Assembly (NCBI GenBank): GCA_045863055.1 | Contig: BTUW01000001.1 | Location: forward strand, 310,001 to 374,000 | Direction: 5' to 3' | DNA: 64,000 bases | Source of the DNA: UTCHB3 sp008363265 | GTDB taxonomy: Bacteria > Bacteroidota > Ignavibacteria > Ignavibacteriales > Ignavibacteriaceae | Shown: positions 26,409 to 35,373 of the stretch, piece by piece | How positions within the stretch are numbered: position 1 is the first letter of the stretch | Layout: each line of letters opens with the position of its first letter | The notes under the pieces: model-generated | The model's input: only the letters and a program-made list of their open reading frames with translations | Told to the model about the DNA's origin: nothing | Database searches by the model: none | Made by a program: the position numbers and the translations under genes

Positions 26409-26801
26409 ATGCGAAAGTTATACCTGATTGCTGTGTTATTCACCCTTACTCTCTCCACCGCCTTTGCCCAATCTCTCCATTTCTGTGAAGGTGTGACCGA
26501 CCAGGGACAACCGGTCAATTCATCCACCACCTTCAAGATAGACCGGAACGGCGGCTATTTCTTCTTTCTTGTTCAACTCCCCTACCAGATAAACTGCACT
26601 TCAGTGAAGTTCAAGATATACAAAAGAGGCCCCAGTGGAAACCTCACCTTCGACACTTCGATCTCCACCGATACGGAAAGAAACTGGTCATGGTTCTGGA
26701 AACAGGTAACATTCACCAAACCCGGTAATTTTGAAGTTGAGGTTGTCGATTGTAACGGAAATTCGATCGTAAGCCGTTCCGTTAAAATAGAATACCGGTA
26801 A
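26409..26801 (+). CDS. Small secreted beta-rich protein, paralogue 1
   Basis: 130 residues. A signal peptide ends at AFAQ (~21). The mature part begins SLHFCEGV and ends with VEVVDCNGNSIVSRSVKIEYR; the core reads like one Ig-like beta sandwich. Three cysteines (FCEG, INCTS, VDCNG) match those of the next gene. No T9SS sorting domain is present, so periplasmic or outer-membrane-associated location is likely. The function is unknown; it is clearly a tandem duplicate of 26863-27258. Confidence 0.75.
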   Translation: MRKLYLIAVLFTLTLSTAFAQSLHFCEGVTDQGQPVNSSTTFKIDRNGGYFFFLVQLPYQINCTSVKFKIYKRGPSGNLTFDTSISTDTERNWSWFWKQVTFTKPGNFEVEVVDCNGNSIVSRSVKIEYR

Positions 26802-26862
26802 CGGTTTTGATCGAACAATTGAAGAAACCCGATTTGGGTGATCAGAAAAACGAGGCTATGTA

Positions 26863-27258
26863 ATGAGAAAGTTTTACCTTATTTGCTGTGTCATTCTGTT
26901 TTTTTCTTTCACGCCGTTCTCCCAGTCTCTGATCTTCTGCGAGGATGTTGATGCCAACGGAGTGGCCATAAACTACTCAAATGAATTCTGGATCAGTGAC
27001 GGTGGTGGTTATATCACCTTCCTGGTTTACCTCGCTAATGCTAATGACTGCAGCGGAATGGAATTCCAAATATCCAGAAAAGAGGAATTTGGCAATAGTA
27101 AAACATATGAATTCTCAGCCCTGACTGAAAGACCTTTGGGTAAAATGTGGTTTTACCGTAAGGTTTTTTTCAGTAGCAAGGGAAGGTTTTGGGTTGAAGT
27201 TGTCGATTGCAATGGCAATTCGATCGCCGATGCCGTGCTTTATATCAATGAGCGATAA
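26863..27258 (+). CDS. Small secreted beta-rich protein, paralogue 2
   Basis: 131 residues with a signal peptide to about FSQ (21). Same plan as the preceding gene: SLIFCEDV at the mature N-terminus, NDCSG in the middle and VEVVDCNGNSIADAVLYI near the end. The C-terminal block is best conserved; the middle has diverged strongly. It sits 61 nt downstream of paralogue 1 without a clear terminator between, so co-expression is likely. Confidence 0.75.
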   Translation: MRKFYLICCVILFFSFTPFSQSLIFCEDVDANGVAINYSNEFWISDGGGYITFLVYLANANDCSGMEFQISRKEEFGNSKTYEFSALTERPLGKMWFYRKVFFSSKGRFWVEVVDCNGNSIADAVLYINER

Positions 27259-27309
27259 TCACACCTATCAGCACTGAGCTTCTTATTTTCCCAACCGGAG
27301 CGGGAAAGT

Positions 27310-27317
27310 TATATTTG
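27310..27317 (+). promoter_or_regulatory. Candidate -7 box TATATTTG close to a lipoprotein start
   Basis: TATATTTG ends 10 nt before the ATG at 27328, which would leave a leader of only a few bases. An inverted repeat TTTCCC-N9-GGGAAA (27287-27307) lies immediately upstream and may be an operator or the end of the previous transcript. Confidence 0.5.
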
Positions 27318-27327
27318 TAATCTGATT

Positions 27328-27744
27328 ATGAAAATTTTCCCGGTCCGGTTATACTTATTACCACTTCTAGTTTTTACCTCGTGTGAATCGCCACGCCTTG
27401 TCTTTCCTGATATTGATTACGGGGTCGTGATCGACTCATCAGACCGCCCGCTTTTCATGGAAGAATCGCTCGATTCCCTCTCAATTGTGCTCCCCGGAGA
27501 CCGTGTGAAGGCATCTGACAGCGTGGTATCGCTCTACACAAAAACCGGTGAATTCAGGTTTTCAGTGAACACGACAATCAAGGAAATGATCTCACTGGAA
27601 GTGGAGACCGGAGAAGAAACCATCATCCGGATGACCGACCATTTCATAATCGCGCCGGGCAAAACCTCAACCATAAAAGTGAAAACCATTCTTGAATATG
27701 CTTCAGGTGACCCACGGGTGATAGACTGGAGAGAGAAAAAATGA
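27328..27744 (+). CDS. Small lipoprotein of unknown function
   Basis: 138 residues with lipobox VFTSC (Cys19). The mature part is a single, probably beta-rich domain (VVIDSSDRPLFMEESLDS, EMISLEVETGEETIIRM). No family recognised. The stop codon overlaps the ATG of the esterase gene (ATGA), so the two are translationally coupled. Confidence 0.7.
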   Translation: MKIFPVRLYLLPLLVFTSCESPRLVFPDIDYGVVIDSSDRPLFMEESLDSLSIVLPGDRVKASDSVVSLYTKTGEFRFSVNTTIKEMISLEVETGEETIIRMTDHFIIAPGKTSTIKVKTILEYASGDPRVIDWREKK

Positions 27745-28871
27745 AAATATTCATAAGACCCATTCTGATCCTGTTTCTGTCTGCCTTCGCGGCGACAGCC
27801 CAAATTAAAGTAACGATTAACGCGACCGTTCAGAATATAAACAGCAGCGAATCGGTTTACCTGGCCGGCAGCATCCCGCAACTCGGCAACTGGAACCCGG
27901 CATTAACCAAAATGACCGAATTGAAACCCGGATACTGGTCATATTCATTCGAGATCGAGAAGCCGGATGTGCTTGAGTTCAAGTTCACAAAAGGCTCATG
28001 GTCGCAGGAAGCGGCGAACAGCGACGGCATGGTTCCCGGAAATAATATTGCAAAGGTTCAGCGCGATACTGTTCTCGAATACACCATCTGCTGCTGGTCA
28101 AAGGCTCAGACCGTTGCGTTCAAGGGTCAGATAACCGGCGATGTTGAGTACATAAGAGGAATTGGCGAAGGTGATATACTCCCTCGTGATATCATCATCC
28201 TTCTGCCCGAAGGGTACAAGAACTCCACTGAAAGATACCCGGTGCTCTACATGCACGACGGGCAGAACATTTTTGATCCCACCACTGTTGGGTTCGGAGT
28301 TGACTGGCAGATCGATGAAGCGCTTGACTCGCTGACCAGACAGGGGAAAGTACAAAAAATGATCGTTGTCGGAGTTTACAATTCCAAAAACCGGCGTGAA
28401 GAATATTCAAATTCCCCTCTCGGAGACGGGTATATGAAATTTCTGGTTAATAAAGTTAAACCGATGATCGACTCCCTCTACAGAACCAAACCGGGGCGGG
28501 ATTATACCTGGACCGCCGGCTCATCAATGGGTGGTCTTATCTCTTTCATGCTCCTGTGGGAGTATAACGATATTTTCTCAAGAGCAGGTTGCTTTTCACC
28601 CGCGTTCAAAATTGACCGGTTCGACTACGTATCAACCGTCCGGAGAACCGCGCACAAAAAGAAGGATTTTAAACTTTACATCGATAACGGCGGACTCGGT
28701 CTTGAAGCCAGACTCCAACCCGGTATAGATGAAATGGTCGCTTTATTGGAAGAGATCGGATACAAGGAAGGCACCGATTTTATAACGGTTTTCGACCCAG
28801 CAGCGGAACACAATGAACCTGCCTGGGCTAAACGGGTTCCTGCTTTTCTTATTGGTATGTTTGGTAAATGA
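27741..28871 (+). CDS. Secreted esterase with N-terminal CBM20-like domain
   Basis: 376 residues, signal peptide to about ATAQ (21). Residues ~22-120 resemble a starch-binding CBM20 domain (VYLAGSIPQLGNWNP, the GYWSYSFEI strand). The rest is an esterase-D/Fes-like alpha/beta hydrolase: PVLYMHDGQNIFDP, nucleophile Ser262 in AGSSMGG, and a C-terminal His in AEHNEPAW (~354). Substrate unknown; carbohydrate esters or siderophore esters are possible. Coupled to the upstream lipoprotein gene. Confidence 0.85.
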   Translation: MKIFIRPILILFLSAFAATAQIKVTINATVQNINSSESVYLAGSIPQLGNWNPALTKMTELKPGYWSYSFEIEKPDVLEFKFTKGSWSQEAANSDGMVPGNNIAKVQRDTVLEYTICCWSKAQTVAFKGQITGDVEYIRGIGEGDILPRDIIILLPEGYKNSTERYPVLYMHDGQNIFDPTTVGFGVDWQIDEALDSLTRQGKVQKMIVVGVYNSKNRREEYSNSPLGDGYMKFLVNKVKPMIDSLYRTKPGRDYTWTAGSSMGGLISFMLLWEYNDIFSRAGCFSPAFKIDRFDYVSTVRRTAHKKKDFKLYIDNGGLGLEARLQPGIDEMVALLEEIGYKEGTDFITVFDPAAEHNEPAWAKRVPAFLIGMFGK

Positions 28872-28896
28872 TGTTTATACACTGACAAGGTAAATA

Positions 28897-29535
28897 ATGC
28901 TTAAAATAAACGAAATTTATTTCTCCATTCAGGGCGAAAGCACTCACGCGGGTCTCCCCTGCGTATTCGTCCGCCTGACCTACTGCAACCTTCGCTGCAC
29001 TTACTGCGATACAGAATACGCCTTCTACGAGGGAAAAGACATGACCCTCGAGCAGATCATCGATGAGGTGAAGAGATACAACTGCGACATGGTTGAGATC
29101 ACCGGTGGCGAACCACTCATCCAAAAGGAAGTGTTGCCGCTGATGCAGACACTCTGCGACATGGGCTACAAAGTGCTCATCGAAACAGGCGGAAGTCTCC
29201 CTATAGAGAATATCGACCCCAGGGTACATGTGATCATGGACCTAAAATGCCCCTCAAGCCGGATGATGAAGAAAAACAGGTACGAGAACCTCCAGTTCAT
29301 TAAACCGATAGACGAACTCAAGTTCGTTATCGGTACAAGAGAAGATTATGAGTGGTCGAAAGAGATGATCCAAAAGTATGACCTGCAATCCAAATGCGAG
29401 ATACTTTTCTCGGTCGTTTTCGAAACCCTGAAACCGGTTGAACTCGTCGACTGGATAATAGAAGATTCACTAAAAGTGCGGTTCCAGCTCCAAATGCACA
29501 AATTTATCTGGGACCCAAAGCAAAAAGGAGTATAA
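28897..29535 (+). CDS. queE: 7-carboxy-7-deazaguanine synthase (radical SAM)
   Basis: 212 residues. Radical SAM CxxxCxxC: Cys30, Cys34, Cys37 in YCNLRCTYCDTEY. IQGES (11-15) and ITGGEPL are family signatures. It converts 6-carboxytetrahydropterin to 7-carboxy-7-deazaguanine in the queuosine precursor pathway. queD, the preceding step, follows 6 nt downstream, and truA after it, forming a tRNA-modification operon. Confidence 0.95.
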   Translation: MLKINEIYFSIQGESTHAGLPCVFVRLTYCNLRCTYCDTEYAFYEGKDMTLEQIIDEVKRYNCDMVEITGGEPLIQKEVLPLMQTLCDMGYKVLIETGGSLPIENIDPRVHVIMDLKCPSSRMMKKNRYENLQFIKPIDELKFVIGTREDYEWSKEMIQKYDLQSKCEILFSVVFETLKPVELVDWIIEDSLKVRFQLQMHKFIWDPKQKGV

Positions 29536-29541
29536 CCTTTA

Positions 29542-29961
29542 ATGAAAATATCAAAGAGCTTTCACTGGGAAATGGGGCACAGACTCCCCTACCACCCCGG
29601 TAAATGCGTAAACCTGCACGGCCACTCATACCGCCTTTTCCTCGAAGTGGAAGGCGAGATAGATGAGAACGGTCTTGTTATTGATTTCTATGACCTTAAG
29701 AAAGTTGTAAACCCCATCATTGAGGAGCTTGATCACGCGTTCATGGTCTCCTCACTTGATCCAAAGTTGAATGATCTGCTTGAGGGTTTCAGCACAAAAC
29801 GAGTTGATGTCGATTTCCACTCAACTGTTGAGAACATTACGAAATATCTTCTCGACAGGATCGCCGATAATGTCCTTCCGGCAAATATAACTGCAGTCAC
29901 TGCAACAGTTTATGAAACACAGGACGCTTACGCCCGTGAAACAAGGGTGATAAGGAAATAA
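29542..29961 (+). CDS. queD: 6-carboxytetrahydropterin synthase
   Basis: 139 residues, PTPS family. Zinc ligands His13, His26 and His28 (NLHGHSY) and catalytic Cys22 (GKCVNLHGH) are visible; ELDHAF supplies the catalytic Asp/His. It makes 6-carboxytetrahydropterin from 7,8-dihydroneopterin triphosphate, the substrate for QueE. It is joined directly to truA without a spacer. Confidence 0.94.
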   Translation: MKISKSFHWEMGHRLPYHPGKCVNLHGHSYRLFLEVEGEIDENGLVIDFYDLKKVVNPIIEELDHAFMVSSLDPKLNDLLEGFSTKRVDVDFHSTVENITKYLLDRIADNVLPANITAVTATVYETQDAYARETRVIRK

Positions 29962-30744
29962 ATGCCGACCTATAAAATTACCCTCGAATATGAAGGAACC
30001 CGATTCAGCGGATGGCAGGTTCAGAAAAACGCTAAAACCGTTCAGGGTATCCTTTTACAGTCATTACAGGAAATATTCGGTACAACCCAGCTCGATTTGC
30101 AGGGCGCGGGAAGAACCGATGCCGGAGTCCACGCGGCCGCGCAGGTGGTTTCACTCGTGGCTCCAAATGACATTCCGCCCGATGTACTCCGGATCAAGAT
30201 CAACGACCTTCTCCCGCACGATATTAATATCCTGAAGGTGGAAAGAACACACGACCGCTTCCAGGCAAGGTTTAACGCAAAACGGAGAACCTACCTGTAT
30301 CAGATATCAACAAGAAGAACCGCATTCGGGAAGAACTATGTCTGGTGGGTTAAGGACCAGCTCGATTCACGCGCAATGAGAGCAGCTGCAAAAGAGATGA
30401 CCGGCATGCATGATTTTTCATCTTTCGGTGATACAAAAGTCGGTGGTGATGCCAAGTCAACCAAAGTTATGATCTACTCGGTCGATGTTGTTGATACCGG
30501 TTCGATGATCCTTTTCAGGATCACGGCTTCACATTTTCTCTGGAAGATGGTAAGAAGGATCGTGGGAGTCTTGGTCGAGGTTGGAAGAGGGAACCTTACA
30601 CCGGCTAAATTTAAGGAATTGCTCGATACTAAAAGCGACTATCCGGCAAAGTTTACCGCTCCGCCAAGCGGTCTGTTCCTCGAGTGTGTCCAGTATGAAG
30701 ATAAGGAAATGTTGCCGGAAATAAAACCTTTGTTTAAGGTTTAG
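29962..30744 (+). CDS. truA: tRNA pseudouridine(38-40) synthase
   Basis: 260 residues, full length. Catalytic Asp53 in GAGRTDAGVHA; FSGWQVQ (15-21) and LWKMVRRIVG are family blocks. It isomerises U38-U40 in the tRNA anticodon arm. Third gene of the queE-queD-truA run. Its 3' end overlaps the convergent lpxD gene by 11 nt. Confidence 0.95.
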   Translation: MPTYKITLEYEGTRFSGWQVQKNAKTVQGILLQSLQEIFGTTQLDLQGAGRTDAGVHAAAQVVSLVAPNDIPPDVLRIKINDLLPHDINILKVERTHDRFQARFNAKRRTYLYQISTRRTAFGKNYVWWVKDQLDSRAMRAAAKEMTGMHDFSSFGDTKVGGDAKSTKVMIYSVDVVDTGSMILFRITASHFLWKMVRRIVGVLVEVGRGNLTPAKFKELLDTKSDYPAKFTAPPSGLFLECVQYEDKEMLPEIKPLFKV

Positions 30745-31777
30745 ACTGTTCCTTTTTTAGCGAGTCAAGCTCTTCACGGAGCTGCTTTACCTGCTCTGTC
30801 AGTGTTGCCAGGTTGCGGATATGCACTTCTGTCTTTTTGAACTGGTTCAATTCTTTTACAGGCGAGCCGGCATAAATTCCTCTCTTGAGGATGCTGCGGG
30901 AAACCCCGGACTGAGCGCCGATGATAACTCCGTCCCCGATCTCGATATGGTCGACGAAGCCAACCTGACCGGCAACTATAACGTGATCCCCGATCTTGGT
31001 GCTTCCTGAGATGCCCGTTTGTGCCGAAATGGCAGTATTCTCGCCAATCTCGACATTGTGTCCGATCTGTACTAGATTATCGATTTTCGTGTGGGCTTTG
31101 ATAACTGTACTGCCGAGAGCAGCCCTGTCGATCGTGGTATTTGCACCGATCTCAACAAAATCCTCTATTATCACATTACCGATCTGAGGAATTTTCAGAT
31201 AATTCCCATCCGGTCCCTTTACGAAACCGAAACCATCAGCACCAATCGAAGCGCCGTTGTGGATAATGACATTTTTGCCTATCCTCGACTTTTCCCGGAT
31301 CGTGACATTCGGGAAAATTACAGTTCCGTCGCCTACTTCGCTCTCTTCAAGAATAACGGTGTTATGGAAGATCTTTGCTCCACGACCGATCCTGCAGTTC
31401 TTGCCGATCACAACATTCTTTCCTATAGCGGTATTCTCACCAACAGTCGAAGTAGCGTCGATAGAGGCGGTTGGATCAATTCCGTTCAATTCGGCCTGAT
31501 AAGTAAAAAACCTTTTCAGTATGAGCAGGAACGCCTGGTACGGATTCTCCACTTCAAGGTATACAATGTCATCACGGCTCATCTCGAAACCCTGGGCGAC
31601 AAGTATGGCACTTGCCTTTGTTTCGGGAAAGAACTTCTCGTATGCTTTTGAACCAAGAAATGTGAGTGAACCTGGAGTGGCTTTTTCGATGTTGAGAAGG
31701 GTGTCGATTAAAATATCGTCCTGCCCGGTTACCCGGGCAGAAACGAATTGTGCAATTTCTCTAAGTGATATCTGCAT
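30734..31777 (-). CDS. lpxD: UDP-3-O-acylglucosamine N-acyltransferase
   Basis: 347 residues. An N-terminal uridine-binding domain (to ~100) is followed by hexapeptide repeats of a left-handed beta helix (IGKNVVIGKNCRIGRGAKIF, IGHNVEIGENTAISAQTG), with the catalytic His in QIGHN, and a C-terminal helix rich in Lys/Glu. Third acylation-stage enzyme of lipid A synthesis. Its ATG overlaps the stop of the upstream OmpH gene (TAATG). Confidence 0.95.
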   Translation of the reverse strand: MQISLREIAQFVSARVTGQDDILIDTLLNIEKATPGSLTFLGSKAYEKFFPETKASAILVAQGFEMSRDDIVYLEVENPYQAFLLILKRFFTYQAELNGIDPTASIDATSTVGENTAIGKNVVIGKNCRIGRGAKIFHNTVILEESEVGDGTVIFPNVTIREKSRIGKNVIIHNGASIGADGFGFVKGPDGNYLKIPQIGNVIIEDFVEIGANTTIDRAALGSTVIKAHTKIDNLVQIGHNVEIGENTAISAQTGISGSTKIGDHVIVAGQVGFVDHIEIGDGVIIGAQSGVSRSILKRGIYAGSPVKELNQFKKTEVHIRNLATLTEQVKQLREELDSLKKEQSKP

Positions 31778-32286
31778 TATTTCAGTTTGTCAAGTACTTT
31801 TGCGGTTATGTCGTGTTCATCTTTGGCGAAGAGGATCATCACTGCCCCGCTCCGGTCAAAAACAAAATCGAGATTTTCATCTTTTGCAACCTGCTGAATA
31901 GCAGTGAAAACCTTGTTCTGAACAGGTTTCATAACCTCGTCCTGCTTCAGAAAAAGTTCGCCGCCATTTCCGAACTTCTTTACGCGGTAGGCTTCAAGAT
32001 CTTTTTCAAGCTGCTTGATCTCGGCTTCGATATCGGCCTTCATCTGATCGGTAAGTATCAGCTTTCGCCGTTCGAAGTCATCTTTCTTTACCTTGATATC
32101 GCTCTCCAGCTTGCTGATCTCGTTCTGCCATTCGGCAACCAGAGCATCGAGTTGCCTCTTGGCATCTTCAGCATCAGGGAGGTTCTTCATGATAGCATCT
32201 GAATCAACATATCCGACTTTAAGCTGCGCGAAAACCCCCGAAGTGGCCAGCACAACCAAAAGGATAACAAACTTTGCTCTCATCAC
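31777..32286 (-). CDS. OmpH/Skp-family periplasmic chaperone (copy 1)
   Basis: 169 residues, signal peptide to about VFAQ. The mature part begins LKVGYVDSDAIMKNLPDAED, the OmpH start, then a long coiled coil (Glu/Lys/Leu rich, ~45-120) and a C-terminal strand (LDFVFDRSGAVMILFA). Skp-like trimers hold unfolded outer-membrane proteins for BamA. One of two tandem copies between bamA and lpxD. Confidence 0.92.
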   Translation of the reverse strand: MMRAKFVILLVVLATSGVFAQLKVGYVDSDAIMKNLPDAEDAKRQLDALVAEWQNEISKLESDIKVKKDDFERRKLILTDQMKADIEAEIKQLEKDLEAYRVKKFGNGGELFLKQDEVMKPVQNKVFTAIQQVAKDENLDFVFDRSGAVMILFAKDEHDITAKVLDKLK

Positions 32287-32302
32287 TCTGTCTTTCGGTT
32301 AA

Positions 32303-32830
32303 TTATTTACCGGACTTTCTAATTTTGTCGAGCACCTTGTATGTGTAGTCGAACTGAACATCAGCGTAAAGCACTATAGGATCCTGTGTGCTCTTCTTGT
32401 TAAGCATGTAGTGAACGCCTTCTTCCTTGGCGAGTGCTTCTATGCTGTCATAGAGTTTTTCATAGATCGGTTTCAGAAGTTCATCCTGTTTGTTCAGGAG
32501 GTCTTCTCTTCTTTTAGCCTGAAGGTCTTCAATGCTTTTCTGCTTGTTGGCAAGCTGTGTCTGTTTTTCCTTGGCTTTAGGATCGTTCGGTTTGTTCTGA
32601 AATTCCTTCTGGAAAGCTTCAATTTCCTTGGCAAAAGCCTGGGTTACTGAATCAAGCTCATTCTTGTACTTTGCCTCAAGAGCTTTAAGGTCACCATTTG
32701 CTTTGATGGCTTCCGGGAGCTGCTGAAGAATGAGATCCGCGTCAACAATTCCAACTTTAAGGCCGGAATTCTGTGCGTAAACCGATGTGCCGAGAACTAT
32801 AAAAAGCGAGAGAACAATAAGTCTTTTCAC
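32303..32830 (-). CDS. OmpH/Skp-family periplasmic chaperone (copy 2)
   Basis: 175 residues, signal peptide to about VYAQ. The mature N-terminus LKVGIVDADLILQQLPEA matches copy 1, with a coiled-coil middle rich in Lys/Gln/Glu and VHYMLNKKS near the end. It lies 26 nt after bamA and 16 nt before copy 1. Moderate divergence between the copies suggests an old duplication with possible division of labour. Confidence 0.92.
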   Translation of the reverse strand: MKRLIVLSLFIVLGTSVYAQNSGLKVGIVDADLILQQLPEAIKANGDLKALEAKYKNELDSVTQAFAKEIEAFQKEFQNKPNDPKAKEKQTQLANKQKSIEDLQAKRREDLLNKQDELLKPIYEKLYDSIEALAKEEGVHYMLNKKSTQDPIVLYADVQFDYTYKVLDKIRKSGK

Positions 32831-32856
32831 TATTTTTTCCTTTATTGAATAATTAA

Positions 32857-35367
32857 CTAAAAACCTTTACCGAACTGGAAGTGGAACTGCCATTTGGGAT
32901 CAGTTCCGTCAACTTCCCTTCTGTCAAATCCGTAACCGAGGTCAAATCCTAAAAGACCAACGGGATTGATCAGAATTCTGGCGCCGAAACCGAGACTTCT
33001 TCTGAGATTGAACGGGTCGGCAACAGTAATATTTTCAAAAACGTTTCCTGCCTCCGCGAAAGCCAGGATGTAAAGCGGCATCGGATCGAGCGAAACCGCG
33101 AATCTTAATTCTGCGATGTACTTGAAGAACATCCGGCCACCGATTACGTCACCGTTCTGCTGGGTCGGGCCGACAGTTCTGTCGTCATATCCTCTTAGTG
33201 AGGTGGTTGCGATAACCAGACCGGCTCCACCCATGTAAAACAGCTCGAAAGGCTGTATTGTTGTTTTACCCTTCAGATCTTCGATCCAGCCCATGTCACT
33301 GCTTAAATAAAGCGCGAACCTGTTTGAGTTGAAGAGCCGCTTGTACCACTCTGTTGTGAGTGTGAGTTTGACATAATCAACTGTTCCGGGAAGGAATGGA
33401 CCACCGGATATTTCAGATCCCAATGTGAACGACGAACCGCGCGATGGGAAGATCGGGTTGTCAACATCTTTTCTGCTGATCGTAAATCCGAGAGTAAACT
33501 GCTCCGACTCACCTTCGGCGTAGTAGCCGCCACCGTTAAGAACGTTGTTGTTCTGATAACGGAAGAATCCCTGAACGTAGAAATAATCATCAGGCCACTT
33601 AAGTCTGCGTCCGACCTTTACCGATCCACCGGCCTGGAAGAGATCGTAAATGTAACTCTGACGGGTCGAGAAGACGTCAAAACCAACCAGTGTCGGAGTG
33701 TTCAGGAACCATGGCTCGGTGAATCCGAGTGAGAAGGTTCTGTAGAGATTGCTCACACCGAACTGCCAGTTAAAGCTGAGTATCTGTCCCCCGCCAAGCT
33801 GGAACGGCTCTGTTATCGAAAAATTATTGAGTGTGATACCCAAAGCACCGGAAAATCCATATGATCCGCTGTAACCGATCGAAGCGTTCAGATAATCGCT
33901 CGACTTCTCTTCAACAATAAAGGCCACATTTACTGTGCTGTCGTTCTCGAGGTTGTAGTCGACACCCTCTTTATACAACTTCTCCACGTTAAAATACTGA
34001 AGATTGGCAAGCTGCTGAAGACTTCTGATCATCGCCGCCTTGTTGAAGAAGTCACCGGGGACCGTGTAAAGTTCTCTTCTGATCACTTTTTCTTTGGTCT
34101 TGTCGTTTCCTTTTATCGAAACCTTCCCAACTTTGAACTGGTTGTTCTCGTTGGCAGTGATAATGATATCAACCGAATCTCTGGTAACCTTCTTTTCTGT
34201 TGCTTCAACGGTAAATGTCAGATATCCGTTATCAAGATAGAGAGACGCCACATCATTCTGTTTTTCGTTTCCGCGCAGATTCTGGTTAAAGGTAACCAGA
34301 TCGTATATGTCTCCGGATTTAAATCCAAGTCTCTCGTTTAATACTTCGGAATTGTAGACTGTGTTCCCTTCCCAGACAATATTTCTTATCTTGTACTGGG
34401 GACCTTCAAGAATATTGAAGTAAACATCGACCATTTCCTTGTCATCTGTGTACGCAAGGGAGTCTGAAAGTATCTCGGCATCCCTGAAACCGTTCTTCTG
34501 CAGGAACGCGAGAAGAACTTCCTTGTCCTTTTTCACTTTTTCGGGCTCATAACGGGCTGAACTCCAGAATTTCCACCAGGTCTTCTCCGAAAGTTCTTCG
34601 AGTTCACTCTTGAGATCATCGCCTGAGAAGAAACTGTTTCCTGTGAAATTAATTTTCCTTACTGAAAGCCGGCTGTTCTCCTCGATCTTGAACTTAACGA
34701 GTTTCCTTACTTTGATCTTGTCAGCGATGTTGCGGTTAACCCCGGCGAGGTCGTCGTAAGTTGTAGTGATCTCATCGGAAAAATCCTTCTGATTTCTCCA
34801 GGTAACATTAAGTTTTCCGGGAAGGGAGTCGATCGAAAGAAAATCGTAGTAGAAAATATCGATTTTGGTGTTCAGGTAGCCGTCTTTTGTGTACGCATCA
34901 CTGATCTTGTTCTTTATCCTGATGAGTTCCTGCGGTTTGAGTATCTGACCGCGGACAAGGGAGATCATTTCTTCAAGCTCTGATTTGCTGAAGGCGTCAT
35001 ATCCTTCAAGGATCAGCTGCTCGTATCTTGGATATTCAGCAACTTTGATTTTCAGGAAAACACCATTCTCAAAATATTTTTCGATTATCAGCTCGATATC
35101 GGAGAAAATTCTGAGGTCCCAGAGATTCTTGACGGCATTGATGGTTTCATCACCGGGTATCGATATCTCGCGACCTGTGTCTTTAATCTTTTTCAGACCG
35201 GAATATTCGATGATCGTGTTGGCATCGGCGGTTACGTTCCCTTCAACCGAGACCGATAGCACTTTGTAGTAGCTTGTGTTGATCTGAGCTGATGCAGTAT
35301 CCTGAAGAATGAATAAGAATGTTATTAAAAAAGTTAGTGTAAGTCCTTTTATAAGGGATCTCGTCAT
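32857..35367 (-). CDS. bamA: Outer membrane assembly factor BamA (Omp85)
   Basis: 836 residues. Signal peptide to about ASAQ (27), then five POTRA-type repeats to ~430 (SVEGNVTADANTIIEYSGL, KINFTGNSFFSGDDL, IVWEGNTVYNSEVLNERL, VSIKGNDKTKEKVIRREL). The barrel ends with an aromatic C-terminus (FQFGKGF); the conserved loop-6 RGY of Omp85 proteins is present as SLRGYDDR. It inserts outer-membrane beta barrels. Placed in uppS-bamA-skp-skp-lpxD, a common Bacteroidota envelope order. Confidence 0.96.
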   Translation of the reverse strand: MTRSLIKGLTLTFLITFLFILQDTASAQINTSYYKVLSVSVEGNVTADANTIIEYSGLKKIKDTGREISIPGDETINAVKNLWDLRIFSDIELIIEKYFENGVFLKIKVAEYPRYEQLILEGYDAFSKSELEEMISLVRGQILKPQELIRIKNKISDAYTKDGYLNTKIDIFYYDFLSIDSLPGKLNVTWRNQKDFSDEITTTYDDLAGVNRNIADKIKVRKLVKFKIEENSRLSVRKINFTGNSFFSGDDLKSELEELSEKTWWKFWSSARYEPEKVKKDKEVLLAFLQKNGFRDAEILSDSLAYTDDKEMVDVYFNILEGPQYKIRNIVWEGNTVYNSEVLNERLGFKSGDIYDLVTFNQNLRGNEKQNDVASLYLDNGYLTFTVEATEKKVTRDSVDIIITANENNQFKVGKVSIKGNDKTKEKVIRRELYTVPGDFFNKAAMIRSLQQLANLQYFNVEKLYKEGVDYNLENDSTVNVAFIVEEKSSDYLNASIGYSGSYGFSGALGITLNNFSITEPFQLGGGQILSFNWQFGVSNLYRTFSLGFTEPWFLNTPTLVGFDVFSTRQSYIYDLFQAGGSVKVGRRLKWPDDYFYVQGFFRYQNNNVLNGGGYYAEGESEQFTLGFTISRKDVDNPIFPSRGSSFTLGSEISGGPFLPGTVDYVKLTLTTEWYKRLFNSNRFALYLSSDMGWIEDLKGKTTIQPFELFYMGGAGLVIATTSLRGYDDRTVGPTQQNGDVIGGRMFFKYIAELRFAVSLDPMPLYILAFAEAGNVFENITVADPFNLRRSLGFGARILINPVGLLGFDLGYGFDRREVDGTDPKWQFHFQFGKGF

Positions 35368-35373
35368 CGTGCC

